DNA from: Halomicroarcula saliterrae
GTDB lineage: Archaea; Halobacteriota; Halobacteria; Halobacteriales; Haloarculaceae
DNA length: 64,000 bases
Direction: 5' to 3'
Assembly (NCBI RefSeq): GCF_031624395.1
Contig: NZ_JAMQON010000001.1
Coordinates: 1,054,001-1,118,000, forward strand
Shown here: piece after piece, positions 33,294-42,382 of the stretch
Layout of the letters: each line of letters begins with the position of its first letter
Position numbering within the stretch: the first letter of the stretch is position 1
Position numbers and translations under genes: made by a program
The notes under the pieces: generated by a model
What the model was told of the DNA's origin: nothing
The model's database searches: none
Seen by the model: the letters and a program-made list of their open reading frames with translations, nothing else

Positions 33294-33812
33294 ATGACGA
33301 CACAAGTTCATCGACTGACGGACGCATCGGAGGACGAGGAGCCAGCCGACGCGAGCGGCGACGAGCTGCTGCGAGTGACACCGAGCACGAAGCCAGTCCT
33401 CGTCAGACTCGTGGTGATTGTCGTCGCCGGCCTCGCGGCCATCGGGGTCTTCTTGCGGAGGCCGGAGCTTCTGGGCGACCGAGAGGTGACCAACATCGCG
33501 CTGCTTGCCACTCAGCTGCTCGTGGGTATCGGTGTCGTCAGACAGCTGTCCCAGTACGTCGTCCTCCGGCACACGGAGTACGTCGTCACGCCCACCGTGG
33601 TGACCACGACCTACGAACTGCTGGGGCGGTCGAAGGCCCGACAGGTGCCCTTCGAGCGCGTCCGGAGTCACGAACTGAACCAGAGTCGCGTGGAGAACGC
33701 GCTGGACCACGGCACGATAATGCTCAATCAGGGACTGGGTGACCTCCGGCTCCGGAACGTCCGGGAGCCCTTCGACGTCTACGACGTCATCAAGGAACAG
33801 GCCCAGACGTAG
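33294..33812 (+). CDS. PH-domain membrane protein (YdbS-like)
   Basis: A 172-residue protein. A disordered N-terminus is followed by two helices (about residues 36-54 and 65-82) and then a bacterial PH domain (YVVTPTVVTTTYELLGRSKA, VPFERVRSHELNQSRVENAL, GTIMLNQGLG). The RV-x-H/QSR strand-turn motif is typical of bPH2. The start at 33294 follows the YIP1-like stop by 4 bp; the longer in-frame extension lies inside that gene. Function unknown. Confidence 0.75.
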   Translation: MTTQVHRLTDASEDEEPADASGDELLRVTPSTKPVLVRLVVIVVAGLAAIGVFLRRPELLGDREVTNIALLATQLLVGIGVVRQLSQYVVLRHTEYVVTPTVVTTTYELLGRSKARQVPFERVRSHELNQSRVENALDHGTIMLNQGLGDLRLRNVREPFDVYDVIKEQAQT

Positions 33813-33882
33813 GGAGCGTCGCTCCGGGCCGAGATAATTTCAGTTGCAGAAAACTTATTCCAACGGGATTTGCCTTTCCGGT

Positions 33883-34809
33883 ATGGACCGGAGGGACTAC
33901 ATCGCCGCGACTGCGGGATTCCTTGCGGCCGGGTCCGCTGGCTGTCTCCGACTCTCCGCCGACGAGGCCGAGACACCCACGGGGACCGACGTCGCGCCGG
34001 GAAGCGAGCGCGAGACGCCGACGGACGCGGCGGCAGACTCTACCGAAACCCCGGCACAGGAGGGGGCTGGCGGTCAGACGGACACGGGACCCGATATCAC
34101 CCTGTCGGGGAACGTCCCCGGCTGGGCCGGCTGGATTCCGGCCGACGTAGTCGGTGACGGCCGAGTCTCGTCGACGAACTACGAGCGCGCCAGGGAAACG
34201 TGGCCCGAGGGGGCGCTCGAACAGCCAAACGCCGGCGTCGCAGAGCGGTACGGGACTGTGACGCGGTTGACGGAGGTGACGGGCGACGACGCCCATCTGT
34301 CGGTGTATCGGGGCTCTTTCGACACCGAGGCTATCTTCGGGGCCTACGGCGAGACGCCCGAGCAGACGGACTCCTACAGGGGATTGAACGTGATCGACAA
34401 GTCCGAGTTCGTCGCGTTCGACGGGAGCACGCTGGTGTACACTCGCCCCTACGAGTCGCTCGACACGAGATACGGGGAGCGCGCGTCGCTGGGGACGACC
34501 GACGACTGGGAGGCAGTACTGTCTGTGACTGCCGACAGCCCGTGGCTGACCGCGTCTACGGGTGCGCCCGAACCGCTCGACGAGGGGGAGCTGGCGGCGG
34601 ACGTCCGCGCGAACGCGACGGCGCGCAGCTACGGGCAGGGGACCCGGCAGTCGGTGACCTATCTCCTCTTTGACTCCGCCGCGAACGCACGGGCCGTCGA
34701 GGAGAACAACCTCGCGACACTGGTCTCGGAGCTCGTCCCGAACGCCGCGGAGCTGGACACGCTCGAACAGACCGACGAGGTCGTCCTCGTGCGGTTCAGT
34801 CGGACATAG
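33883..34809 (+). CDS. Lipoprotein of unknown function
   Basis: A 308-residue protein starting MDRRDYIAATAGFLAAGSAG with lipobox GSAGC. A Thr/Glu-rich tether of about 50 residues is followed by a folded domain with motifs GWAGWIPADVVGD, LSVYRGSFDTEAIFG and SYGQGTRQSVTYLLFDSA. No catalytic residues recognised. It should be anchored on the outer membrane face. The ATG at 33883 is chosen because the signal peptide begins there; 33844 would add a non-signal stretch. A T-rich tract (aacttattccaac, about 33853) lies upstream. Confidence 0.68.
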   Translation: MDRRDYIAATAGFLAAGSAGCLRLSADEAETPTGTDVAPGSERETPTDAAADSTETPAQEGAGGQTDTGPDITLSGNVPGWAGWIPADVVGDGRVSSTNYERARETWPEGALEQPNAGVAERYGTVTRLTEVTGDDAHLSVYRGSFDTEAIFGAYGETPEQTDSYRGLNVIDKSEFVAFDGSTLVYTRPYESLDTRYGERASLGTTDDWEAVLSVTADSPWLTASTGAPEPLDEGELAADVRANATARSYGQGTRQSVTYLLFDSAANARAVEENNLATLVSELVPNAAELDTLEQTDEVVLVRFSRT

Positions 34810-34924
34810 GGGCGGTGGTGACCGTCGGCGCCTGTCGCTACCCACGGCCGGGCGAGAGCAAACCGGGTGGGCCGGAGACCCGAGCAAGCCAGTTATTTAA
34901 CCACCGCGTCCCCACCCTAGTCCA

Positions 34925-35743
34925 ATGTCAGGTTGGTTGAGCACAGGTGGCGGCCACGCCGAGGACGGCGGAGAGGAACACGACCACAGCAGTTACTGGC
35001 CGCTGATAGCAGCCGTCGGGGCGGGAATGCTGTATCTCGGTGCCGGCTTCTTCTTCGTCGGCCTCGACCTCGTCCCGGCGGTACTACCTATCGGCCTCGC
35101 CGGGGCCGGCGTCGTCGGGCTGCTGACCGGCCTGTTCGGGTGGGCCTACGAGGCCTTTATGGCGCCCGCCAGCGGCCACGGCGGGAGCGCGGACGTCTAC
35201 ACAACGACGATGATTCTGTTTCTCGTCTCCGACGTGGCGACGTTCTCGGCGGGGTTCATCTACTTCGCGTTCATCCGGTCGGCGGCGTTCTGGCCGCCCG
35301 ACCACCTGCCGCCCCTGCTGGGGTCGCTGGTCGCCATCAACACCACGCTGCTGGTCGCGAGTAGCGTCACCATCCACTACAGCCACGAGGCCCTCGTGGA
35401 GGGCGACCAGCGGAAGTTCCTGGGGCTGCTGGGCGCGACGCTGGGGCTCGGGGTCCTCTTTCTCGGCGGCCAGATCTTCGAGTACTACGAGCTGCTCGTC
35501 GTCGACGGCTTCTCGCTGTCGACTGGCGTCCTCGGGAGCGCGTTCTACGGGCTGACGGGGCTCCACGGCCTCCACGTCGCGCTGGGCGTGCTCCTCATCG
35601 CCATCGCCTTCGGCCGCTCGCTGCGGGGCGAGTACGGTCCACAACACGACACGGCCATCCGGACCACGTCGCTGTACTGGCACTTCGTCGACGCCGTCTG
35701 GCTGTTCCTCGTGGTCGTGCTCTACGTCGGCGCGACGATATAG
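34925..35743 (+). CDS. coxC: Haem-copper oxidase subunit III
   Basis: A 272-residue seven-helix protein. Conserved subunit III motifs include TFSAGFIYFAFIRSAAFWPP, HYSHEALVEGDQRKFLG and GLHGLHVALG, with the final EYGPQHDTAIRTTSLYWHFV and DAVWLFLVV. It stabilises proton pumping in the terminal oxidase. It is the left end of the oxidase locus (coxA 36792-39059, coxB 39223-40050). A TATA element (ttatttaac, about 34894-34902) lies about 27 nt before the ATG. Its 5' part is the source or relative of the decayed copy at 32071-32274. Confidence 0.93.
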   Translation: MSGWLSTGGGHAEDGGEEHDHSSYWPLIAAVGAGMLYLGAGFFFVGLDLVPAVLPIGLAGAGVVGLLTGLFGWAYEAFMAPASGHGGSADVYTTTMILFLVSDVATFSAGFIYFAFIRSAAFWPPDHLPPLLGSLVAINTTLLVASSVTIHYSHEALVEGDQRKFLGLLGATLGLGVLFLGGQIFEYYELLVVDGFSLSTGVLGSAFYGLTGLHGLHVALGVLLIAIAFGRSLRGEYGPQHDTAIRTTSLYWHFVDAVWLFLVVVLYVGATI

Positions 35744-35780
35744 GTCGGGGTCGGACTCACCGACTCGGCGACGCGGCGTA

Positions 35781-36215
35781 TCACTGCGTCTTTTCGGCGA
35801 CGTGACCGTAGACGAACAGCGAGAAGACGAGCAGGAGGGCGTACCCCCAGACTGCGCCGCGGAGCGCGAGCGGCACGTCGACGACGCCGGTCACCGCAAA
35901 CAGCAGGTCCGCCGGGACGGCCAACACCGTGACGCCGGTTAGTGCGAGGACCACGAGCTGGCAGGCCCGCTGCTCTATCTGTGCCTCCCGTTCGTCGAGG
36001 AGCCGGACGCCAGTGCGCTGCCAGATGACCAGATACCCCAGTAGGCCGACGTAGTAGACCCCGACACCGACGGACAGCAGGAGGTCGCTGACGCTGTCCG
36101 GGGCGAACACCGCCGCGGCAGTCGCGGCGAACAGGCCGGCGACACCGACACCGATGGAACTGCTCATTAGCTCGCGGTAGCGCCGTCGGGTCGGGAGGGA
36201 CGAACTGGGGGACAT
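35781..36215 (-). CDS. DUF2178-like membrane protein
   Basis: A 144-residue protein with four hydrophobic helices and the DUF2178 signature LLDEREAQIEQRA between helices 2 and 3. Such proteins are often paired with a small XRE-type regulator, which is not adjacent here. A perfect 10-bp inverted repeat covers the first 26 nt upstream of the ATG (36215-36240), so expression is probably repressor-controlled. It lies between coxC and the 36281 gene. Function unknown. Confidence 0.72.
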   Translation of the reverse strand: MSPSSSLPTRRRYRELMSSSIGVGVAGLFAATAAAVFAPDSVSDLLLSVGVGVYYVGLLGYLVIWQRTGVRLLDEREAQIEQRACQLVVLALTGVTVLAVPADLLFAVTGVVDVPLALRGAVWGYALLLVFSLFVYGHVAEKTQ

Positions 36216-36240
36216 GGGTGTAAAGTTCAGTTTACACCCA
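36215..36240. promoter_or_regulatory. Perfect palindromic operator at the DUF2178-like gene start
   Basis: TGGGTGTAAA (36215-36224) and TTTACACCCA (36231-36240) are exact complements around the 6-nt spacer GTTCAG. The left arm begins at the A of the ATG of the minus-strand gene, so the repeat covers the expected TATA/BRE and transcription start of a leaderless gene. This geometry fits a dimeric repressor. Confidence 0.6.
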
Positions 36241-36280
36241 GACCGACCGAACCCAGCGGGAAAAAACTATCGTCCGACTG

Positions 36281-36790
36281 TCATTCCACGTTCGCCCTCT
36301 CCTCCAGCTCTATCAGCTTCCGGTAGATGGGCGGACTGAGAATGCCGATGAGGCCGAAGATGATAGCGAACACACCGAGCGGGAACTGCAGTTCCGGAGC
36401 GACGAAACAGGGGTTCTCCGCGACGACGGTCACGTAGTGCTGTTCGCCCTCGTAGGTGACGATGGAGCCGTTTCGGAAGGCGTTGCCGTTGGGGAACTCG
36501 CCCGTGACGCGGGCCTCCCCGACGGGGTCCTCGGTCGCGTTCACGAAGGCCTGTTGTTCCGACCGGGACAGCTCCTCGAACTGGAAGGTGGCCAGCTCCG
36601 GGTTCGTGGTGTTGAACCGCTGGGCGGTCTCCTCGGGCCCTTCGACGGCGATTGTCGGCTGGTTACAGGTCGTTATCTCGTCCTGAATGATGGCGTACCC
36701 GCCGGGCACCGCCCCGCCGATGCCGACAGCGACGAGGAGGACGCCGACGAACGGTGCGATGTAGGTGAACAGAATCGACTCGTCGCTCAT
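36281..36790 (-). CDS. Two-helix exported-domain protein linked to oxidase genes
   Basis: A 169-residue protein with one helix near the N-terminus (about 10-32) and one near the C-terminus (about 135-155) enclosing a loop of about 100 residues. The loop has three Cys (ITTCNQPTIAVEGPEE, NPCF) and repeated N-x-T/S sites, so it probably faces outside. The start overlaps or abuts the coxA stop, suggesting cotranscription. Role unknown; an oxidase accessory is plausible from position. Confidence 0.65.
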   Translation of the reverse strand: MSDESILFTYIAPFVGVLLVAVGIGGAVPGGYAIIQDEITTCNQPTIAVEGPEETAQRFNTTNPELATFQFEELSRSEQQAFVNATEDPVGEARVTGEFPNGNAFRNGSIVTYEGEQHYVTVVAENPCFVAPELQFPLGVFAIIFGLIGILSPPIYRKLIELEERANVE

Positions 36791-36791
36791 C

Positions 36792-39059
36792 TCAGACCCC
36801 CACGTCGGTTCGTCGGGACCGCAGATACTGGAACGTCACAGTCAGCCCGAGCCCGTATGCCCAGTGGGCGACGAACACGAACGTGAGATAACCGACGAAG
36901 GCCAGTCCGGTCTGGTCGGTGTAGAAGGCCACCGAGAACCCGGTCGCGATGAGCGTCGCGAACACGAGTCCGGTCTCGAACATCCGCCGACCGGGCAGAT
37001 ACTCCTGGAAGGAGAGGAACAGCAGCGGCCAGATGATGGTCCCGCCGGCGAGGAACAGCGCGGCGCCGATGAGCTGGCTCGTCCCCAGTCCGACCAGCTC
37101 CGATATCTCGGCGAACGAGCTCGGGTCGAGCACGCCGATGACGATGGCCGTCCCGATGCCGCCGGTCATCAGGAAGGTGCCGACGAACCCGGCGATAGCG
37201 GCCATCGAGGCGTTCCGGTAGACGTTCTGGGCGACGCTGCCGACGCCGCCGAGCAGCCCCATGGGCTCCAGCTCCGGGGCGTAGGACCGTCTGGTGGTCT
37301 CGGGCCGCGCCGGTTCCATATCGTACTTCTCGACCATCCGCTCTTCGAACCACTGCCACTCGCGGGTGAACTGGTTCGTCGCCTTCAGGTTCCACGGGTC
37401 GGTGGTCTTGACCACGTCGCCGCGCCAGTACGACACCAGCATGTTGTAGAGCCACAGCAGCGCACTGAGGCCGATGACGTACGCGCCGACGGTGGCGATT
37501 TGCTGGGCGAACTGGTACTCCGGCGGGTAGATGGCCTGCCGTCGCGGGAGGCCGAGGCCGCCGATGACCAGCAGCACCATGAACGTGACGAACGCGCCGA
37601 CGATGAGCAGCCCCGACTGGAACTTCGCCAGCCGTTTGTCGTACCACCGACCGGTGAGGATGGGGTACCAGTAGTAACTGGAGGCTATCATCAGCATCGG
37701 GATGATGCCGACGACGATGAGATGGAAGTGGCCGACCACGTAGTACGTGCCGTGATAGAGGATGTCGATGGGGATGACCGCCAGAAACACCCCGGTGACG
37801 CCGCCGATGATGAAGGTCCCGATACCGCCGGCACAGAGGATGAAGGGCGCGCTCAGACGTATGTTCCCGTCCCACATCGTCGTGATCCAGTTGAACACCT
37901 TGATGGCACTGGGGACGGCGATAGCGATGGAGATGGCCATGAACGAGGCCTTGAGTCGCGGGTCGACGCCCGAGGTGAACATGTGGTGGGCCCAGACGCC
38001 GAAGGAGAGCACGGCCAGTCCGAGCGTCGAGTAGACGATGAACTGGTATCCGAACAGCTTTCGACCGACGAACTTGGGTAGGATGAGACTCATCAGACCC
38101 GTCGCCGGCAGGAAGAGGATGTACACCTCCGGGTGGCCCCAGAACCAGAACAGGTGTTGCCAGAGGACGGGGCCGCCACCCTCCGTCGTGAAGAACGTCG
38201 TCCCGAGGTTGCGGTCGAGCAGGAGCATCACGAGCGCGCTCCCGAGCAGCGGGAACGCAAAGAGCGCGATGCTGCTCGTGACCATCATGTTCCACGAGAA
38301 GATGTCCAGATTACCCCACGTCACGTCGTCGGCGCGCTCGTAGATGACCGTCGCGATGAAGTTGATGGCGCCCACCGTCGTCGCGATACCGCTCAGGTGG
38401 AGGCCGAGCAACAGGAGGTCTATCTGTGGGTTCGGTTGCTGGATGGAGAGAGGCGCATACAGCGTCCAGCCGACGCTGACCTCACGGATGGTGAGGAAAA
38501 ATCGGATACTGTCCTCCGGCAGGAACAGACTGAGTACCTGGCCGCCCACCTGCACGATGAGCCCGAACCGGGCCATCAGCAGTGCTGGGGGGAGGAGCCA
38601 GAACCCGATGGCGTTGACCCGCGGGAACGCCATGTCGTCGGCGCCGATAAGCAGCGGCAGGAAGTAGTTCCCGATGCCGAAGAAGACGGGGAGGACGAAG
38701 AATATCAGCATCGTCAGCCCGTGGGTGGTAAACAGCGCGTTGTACGTCTCGGGCGTCCAGATGTCCGCCGGCGGGGTCAGAAGCTCCGTCCGCAGCATCA
38801 TCGCGTCCATCCCGCCCCAGAGGGCGGCGATGGTCCCGAAGGCGATGTACAGCAGGCCGATTTCGCGGTGGTTCGTCGTCGTCAGCCACCGGAGTGCTTC
38901 GGACTGGAGGCGCCCGATCTCGAACTGCAACTCCTCGCGCGTGAAGTAGCCACCGTCGCTCGTCGGGCGGGCCTTGTACCGGGCCCGCAGCCAGAGGGTG
39001 AGGATACCGAGAGCGAGGATAGCCAACGCCGACCCTTCGATGACGGCTCGATTCATCAT
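36792..39059 (-). CDS. coxA: Haem-copper oxidase subunit I
   Basis: A 755-residue oxidase core. Haem-ligand His is in TTHGLTMLIFFVLP and GHFHLIVVG. The CuB site and cross-linked Tyr are in FWGHPEVYILFLP. The second pair is VWAHHMFTSG. The Glu of the HPEV motif indicates an A1-type D channel; FGYQFIVYSTLG lies in the K-channel helix. It reduces O2 to water and pumps protons. It is longer than classic subunit I because of an extended C-terminus (about 590-755) with further hydrophobic helices, as often seen in haloarchaea. The second Met of MMNRAV is an equally good start. Confidence 0.95.
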   Translation of the reverse strand: MMNRAVIEGSALAILALGILTLWLRARYKARPTSDGGYFTREELQFEIGRLQSEALRWLTTTNHREIGLLYIAFGTIAALWGGMDAMMLRTELLTPPADIWTPETYNALFTTHGLTMLIFFVLPVFFGIGNYFLPLLIGADDMAFPRVNAIGFWLLPPALLMARFGLIVQVGGQVLSLFLPEDSIRFFLTIREVSVGWTLYAPLSIQQPNPQIDLLLLGLHLSGIATTVGAINFIATVIYERADDVTWGNLDIFSWNMMVTSSIALFAFPLLGSALVMLLLDRNLGTTFFTTEGGGPVLWQHLFWFWGHPEVYILFLPATGLMSLILPKFVGRKLFGYQFIVYSTLGLAVLSFGVWAHHMFTSGVDPRLKASFMAISIAIAVPSAIKVFNWITTMWDGNIRLSAPFILCAGGIGTFIIGGVTGVFLAVIPIDILYHGTYYVVGHFHLIVVGIIPMLMIASSYYWYPILTGRWYDKRLAKFQSGLLIVGAFVTFMVLLVIGGLGLPRRQAIYPPEYQFAQQIATVGAYVIGLSALLWLYNMLVSYWRGDVVKTTDPWNLKATNQFTREWQWFEERMVEKYDMEPARPETTRRSYAPELEPMGLLGGVGSVAQNVYRNASMAAIAGFVGTFLMTGGIGTAIVIGVLDPSSFAEISELVGLGTSQLIGAALFLAGGTIIWPLLFLSFQEYLPGRRMFETGLVFATLIATGFSVAFYTDQTGLAFVGYLTFVFVAHWAYGLGLTVTFQYLRSRRTDVGV

Positions 39060-39222
39060 CGGTGAACCGTCGAGAGAGGGTCAGTTGGCAGCGTTACGTT
39101 CGGTGAAAGCATTACCCGAATCTGATGGAGCCATCGACATAAAACTACGCGACGACGGTCGGTGTGTGGGAGTGGCGCAGGGCCGTTCGACTGGCCAAGC
39201 TATATGACATCCCCGCCGTAAG

Positions 39223-40050
39223 ATGAGGCCAATGCGACTCACTCGCGCCCTGTCCTGGCTCTGCGTTCTCACACTCGGAGCGGTGGTGTTCAGTACCCCC
39301 GCGGCCGCGCAGTCGGTCAACCGGGCGGCCATCGACGAGCTGAACGAACAGCTGCTGTACGTCGCGCTCCCGCTGACGCTGTTCGTCGAGCTGACGCTCG
39401 TCTACGCCATCTACCGGTTCCACAACAACGACAGCCCACGGCCGACCATCGACGACCCGGCGCTCGAAGTGACGTGGACCGCTGCGACCGGTGCGATACT
39501 GGTGTTCGTCGGCGTCTCCGGCTTCTTCGTCCTGGCCAACCCGTACATCTCGCCGGCCGCGGCCGACGCCACGGGCGATGATATCTCGGACGATATGGAG
39601 GTCGAGGTCCTGACCTACCAGTGGGGGTACGAGTTCAGCTATCCCGACTCCGACGTCACGACCAGCGAGCGCCTCTACCTCCCGAACGACACGGATATCA
39701 GGTTCACGATGACATCGAGCGACGTCATCCACTCGTTTTACATACCCGAGTTCGGCGTCAAACAGGACATCTTCCCCGGTCAGGAGACAGTCGCACGGAC
39801 CCACCCGACCGAGACGGGGACCTACCGGCTCTACTGTGCCGAACTGTGTGGCTCGGGTCACGCGCGGATGCAGGTCCCCGTCGTCGTGATGAATCAGTCG
39901 TCGTACGACGACTGGCTGGCCAACGAGAGTAGCGCGGCGACGGGCGTCAGTGCCACGAACGAGACGACCGCCGCCAACGAGACGGCGAGCGCCGGCGCCG
40001 CCAACGGGACGGCCGCGACCGACGCCGCCCGCGTCGCCCCGCCCGCCTGA
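39223..40050 (+). CDS. coxB: Haem-copper oxidase subunit II
   Basis: A 275-residue protein. A signal-like N-terminus ends in AAAQ, two helices anchor the protein, and the cupredoxin domain carries the CuA motif CAELCGSGHARM together with VIHSFYIPEFGVKQD (first His). It accepts electrons from the donor and passes them to subunit I. The C-terminus is an Ala/Thr/Asn-rich disordered tail. It is divergent from coxA with a shared 163-bp promoter region. The TATA-like ctatatg is at about 39199-39205. An ATG at 39232 is an equally good start. Confidence 0.95.
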   Translation: MRPMRLTRALSWLCVLTLGAVVFSTPAAAQSVNRAAIDELNEQLLYVALPLTLFVELTLVYAIYRFHNNDSPRPTIDDPALEVTWTAATGAILVFVGVSGFFVLANPYISPAAADATGDDISDDMEVEVLTYQWGYEFSYPDSDVTTSERLYLPNDTDIRFTMTSSDVIHSFYIPEFGVKQDIFPGQETVARTHPTETGTYRLYCAELCGSGHARMQVPVVVMNQSSYDDWLANESSAATGVSATNETTAANETASAGAANGTAATDAARVAPPA

Positions 40051-40117
40051 GCCGTCGACCCGGTGTGGGTTCGGATACCACACAATTGATTTTACCGAGC
40101 CGAGCGTAGTATTTTAC

Positions 40118-40675
40118 ATGCGTCAGGTGCGCCACCGCGTTCCCGAGTTCGCCGGGTTGCTGACGGCGGTCTCGTTCGCTATCGTCCTCGTGGTGATAGC
40201 CGGGGCCGTGCCGCCGGCGCTGTTCCCGCGAGCGCCGCCGGCGGTGATGAACGCGATTCCACACGCCATCGCCGGGGTCAGCGCGCTGGCCATCGGGACG
40301 ATACTCGCCGGTCTCCGGGCGATACGCGCGGGGAACGTCGAGCGCCATCGGAACCTGATGGTGGCCAGTTTCGCCCTGTTCGGGCTCTTCTTGACCGTCG
40401 ATTTCTACCGGCTCGCGGTCGTCGGCCCGACGGCGTTTGCGGGTCCGGCAGTGGTCGAGACGTACGTCTACCTCCCCCTGCTCGTCGGCCACGCGGTGCT
40501 CGCCCTCTCGACCTTCCCGGCGGTGTACTACGCGTTCCTGCTGGGACTTGCCAACCCCGTCGCGGCGCTGCCCGCGACCGACCACGCCCGCGCCGGGCGA
40601 GTGGCGGCGACGCTCTGGCTCCTGACCTTCGGCACCGGGCTCGTCATCTACGTGATGTTGCATCTGCTGTGGTAG
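40118..40675 (+). CDS. DUF420 membrane protein (oxidase assembly type), copy 1
   Basis: A 185-residue protein with five or six helices and the DUF420 features GTILAGLRAIRAGNVERHRN and FLTVDFYRLAVVGPT. Bacterial relatives (CtaM) are needed for haem-copper oxidase assembly, which fits its place next to coxB. The ATG at 40118 is chosen because a TATA-like gattttacc lies about 27 nt upstream and homology starts here; the open frame extends upstream inside coxB. Confidence 0.85.
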   Translation: MRQVRHRVPEFAGLLTAVSFAIVLVVIAGAVPPALFPRAPPAVMNAIPHAIAGVSALAIGTILAGLRAIRAGNVERHRNLMVASFALFGLFLTVDFYRLAVVGPTAFAGPAVVETYVYLPLLVGHAVLALSTFPAVYYAFLLGLANPVAALPATDHARAGRVAATLWLLTFGTGLVIYVMLHLLW

Positions 40676-40838
40676 GCACGGCTCGCTCCCGATGGTCGCG
40701 AGAGCCGCGTCAGGGCGAACGGGGGACGCCTCCTCCGGAACGGCGAGCGATAGCGAGCCGTGAGCAGCGCGTGCTGACAACCGGCGACCGTCTCTCGGGT
40801 TCACAACCCACTTTATCGGGCACCGCTAACCGGCAGCT

Positions 40839-41396
40839 ATGCTCGAAGTTCGCGACCGGGTCCCCGCGCTGACAGCGGTGTTGACAGTGGTCTCGCTGGC
40901 GCTCGTCTTCGGAGCGGTCGGCGGTGTGATTCCGGCCGAGCTGTTGCCACGCGCCCCCGAGACGGTGCTGTCGGCGATTCCAACCGTCAACGCGCTCGTC
41001 AGTGCCGCTGCAATCGTGACTATCGTCGCCGGCATCCGGGCGATTCGCCGGGGGAACGTCGACCAGCACCGCCGGCTGATGGTCGCGGCCTTCGGTCTGT
41101 TCACGCTCTTTCTCGTCCTGTATCTGTACCGAGTCAGCCTGATCGGGCCGACGGAGTTCACCGGCCCGGCGGCCGTCGAGACGTACGTCTACTTCCCGAT
41201 TCTGGCCATCCACATCCTGTTGGCCATCGTCGCCATCCCCGCCGTCTACTACACGCTCCTCCTGGCCGCGAGCTATCCGGTCTCGGAGCTCGCGCGGACG
41301 AACCACCCCCGTGCGGGGAAGGTGGCCGCGACGCTGTGGCTGATATCGTTCTCGCTCGGTATCGTCGTCTATCTCATGTTGTACGTGGTCTGGTGA
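40839..41396 (+). CDS. DUF420 membrane protein, copy 2
   Basis: A 185-residue paralogue of the gene at 40118-40675, same length and topology (AGIRAIRRGNVDQHRRLM, VSLIGPTEFTGPAAVETYVY). It has its own TATA-like element (actttatcg, about 40809-40817) about 26 nt before the ATG. The two may serve different oxidase complexes or work together; the sequence does not say. Confidence 0.85.
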   Translation: MLEVRDRVPALTAVLTVVSLALVFGAVGGVIPAELLPRAPETVLSAIPTVNALVSAAAIVTIVAGIRAIRRGNVDQHRRLMVAAFGLFTLFLVLYLYRVSLIGPTEFTGPAAVETYVYFPILAIHILLAIVAIPAVYYTLLLAASYPVSELARTNHPRAGKVAATLWLISFSLGIVVYLMLYVVW

Positions 41397-41459
41397 GCGG
41401 CGTTGTGGTGACGCACTGCAGACCAGCGGAAACCGAGACCGACGCCGTGGCGAGCGGCG

Positions 41460-42167
41460 TCACCGCTTCCAGTCGCCCGAGTCCTCGCCGTGGAACTCCC
41501 CGCGGGCGTGACGCTCCCGGGGCCAGTACGTGAACACGGTGACGACGAGGAAGAACGCGGCGACGGCGGCGGCGACGAGCTCGCCGGCGATGCCGGGGAC
41601 CGACGCCGTCTCGATCCAGGACTGCCCGGGCGTGTAGATGGAGATGCGAAAGGCCCACGCGAGACCCAGCAGGGCGTACAGCGGGTAGTACACTTTCTTG
41701 AGCCGTCGGGCGAGGGCCTCCCAGTAGTTCACTTTGAAGGTCGGCGTCCGGAGGTCGGCGGCGAGTTCCCTGCGCCACTCGGCCATCGGAACCTCCTCGG
41801 GGTCGAGCGAGTTCGCAAAGAGGTTCTCCTCCAGCACGCGGACGCGGGCCCGGCTCGCGTCGAAGGCCCGGTACCGGCGGACGTCGAACAGGGCGAACAG
41901 CGAGACGCCCACCATCCCGATGAGCAGCAGGTACGCGGTCACGTCCCCGCCCTGGAACGCGAGCGCCAGGACCGCCGTGACGAGGACGATGGCCCAGTCG
42001 ATGGTGAGGTCGAGCCGCGAGAGCAGGTTCCCGCTCTGTGAGACCTCGCCCCGATAGTAGTGTGGCATCAGCGAGAGGAACTCCTCGCTGTCCTCGGCAG
42101 CGGTCGCGCCGACCTCGCTCGCCTCGCGGTCGGTCGCATCGAAGTCGGACTGCTCGTCCGTGCTCAT
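41460..42167 (-). CDS. DUF2270 membrane protein
   Basis: A 235-residue protein. An acidic N-terminus is followed by LSLMPHYYRGEVSQ, two helices, a conserved cytosolic block (DVRRYRAFDASRARVRVLEE) and two more helices. The family is DUF2270, of unknown function. The start MSTDEQSDFD at 42167 is preferred over the earlier Met at 42188. Confidence 0.75.
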   Translation of the reverse strand: MSTDEQSDFDATDREASEVGATAAEDSEEFLSLMPHYYRGEVSQSGNLLSRLDLTIDWAIVLVTAVLALAFQGGDVTAYLLLIGMVGVSLFALFDVRRYRAFDASRARVRVLEENLFANSLDPEEVPMAEWRRELAADLRTPTFKVNYWEALARRLKKVYYPLYALLGLAWAFRISIYTPGQSWIETASVPGIAGELVAAAVAAFFLVVTVFTYWPRERHARGEFHGEDSGDWKR

Positions 42168-42382
42168 CCGTTTGCCTCCCGGTGACATTGCCGAGTACCG
42201 TCTGTTCGCTGTGGAACTGTCACAGGTGACATTGGGCTGACAACACTATGATGCTGTCGGCGCGCGGGCCTGATGACCTCACGGCTGAGGAGTGGGCTGT
42301 ACGTTCATGGTCGGTATCTTCGGCCAGCTGGGCCATAGCCCGACAGTATCCATTTTCGCCTCGCGTGCCAACTCACGTCCCT

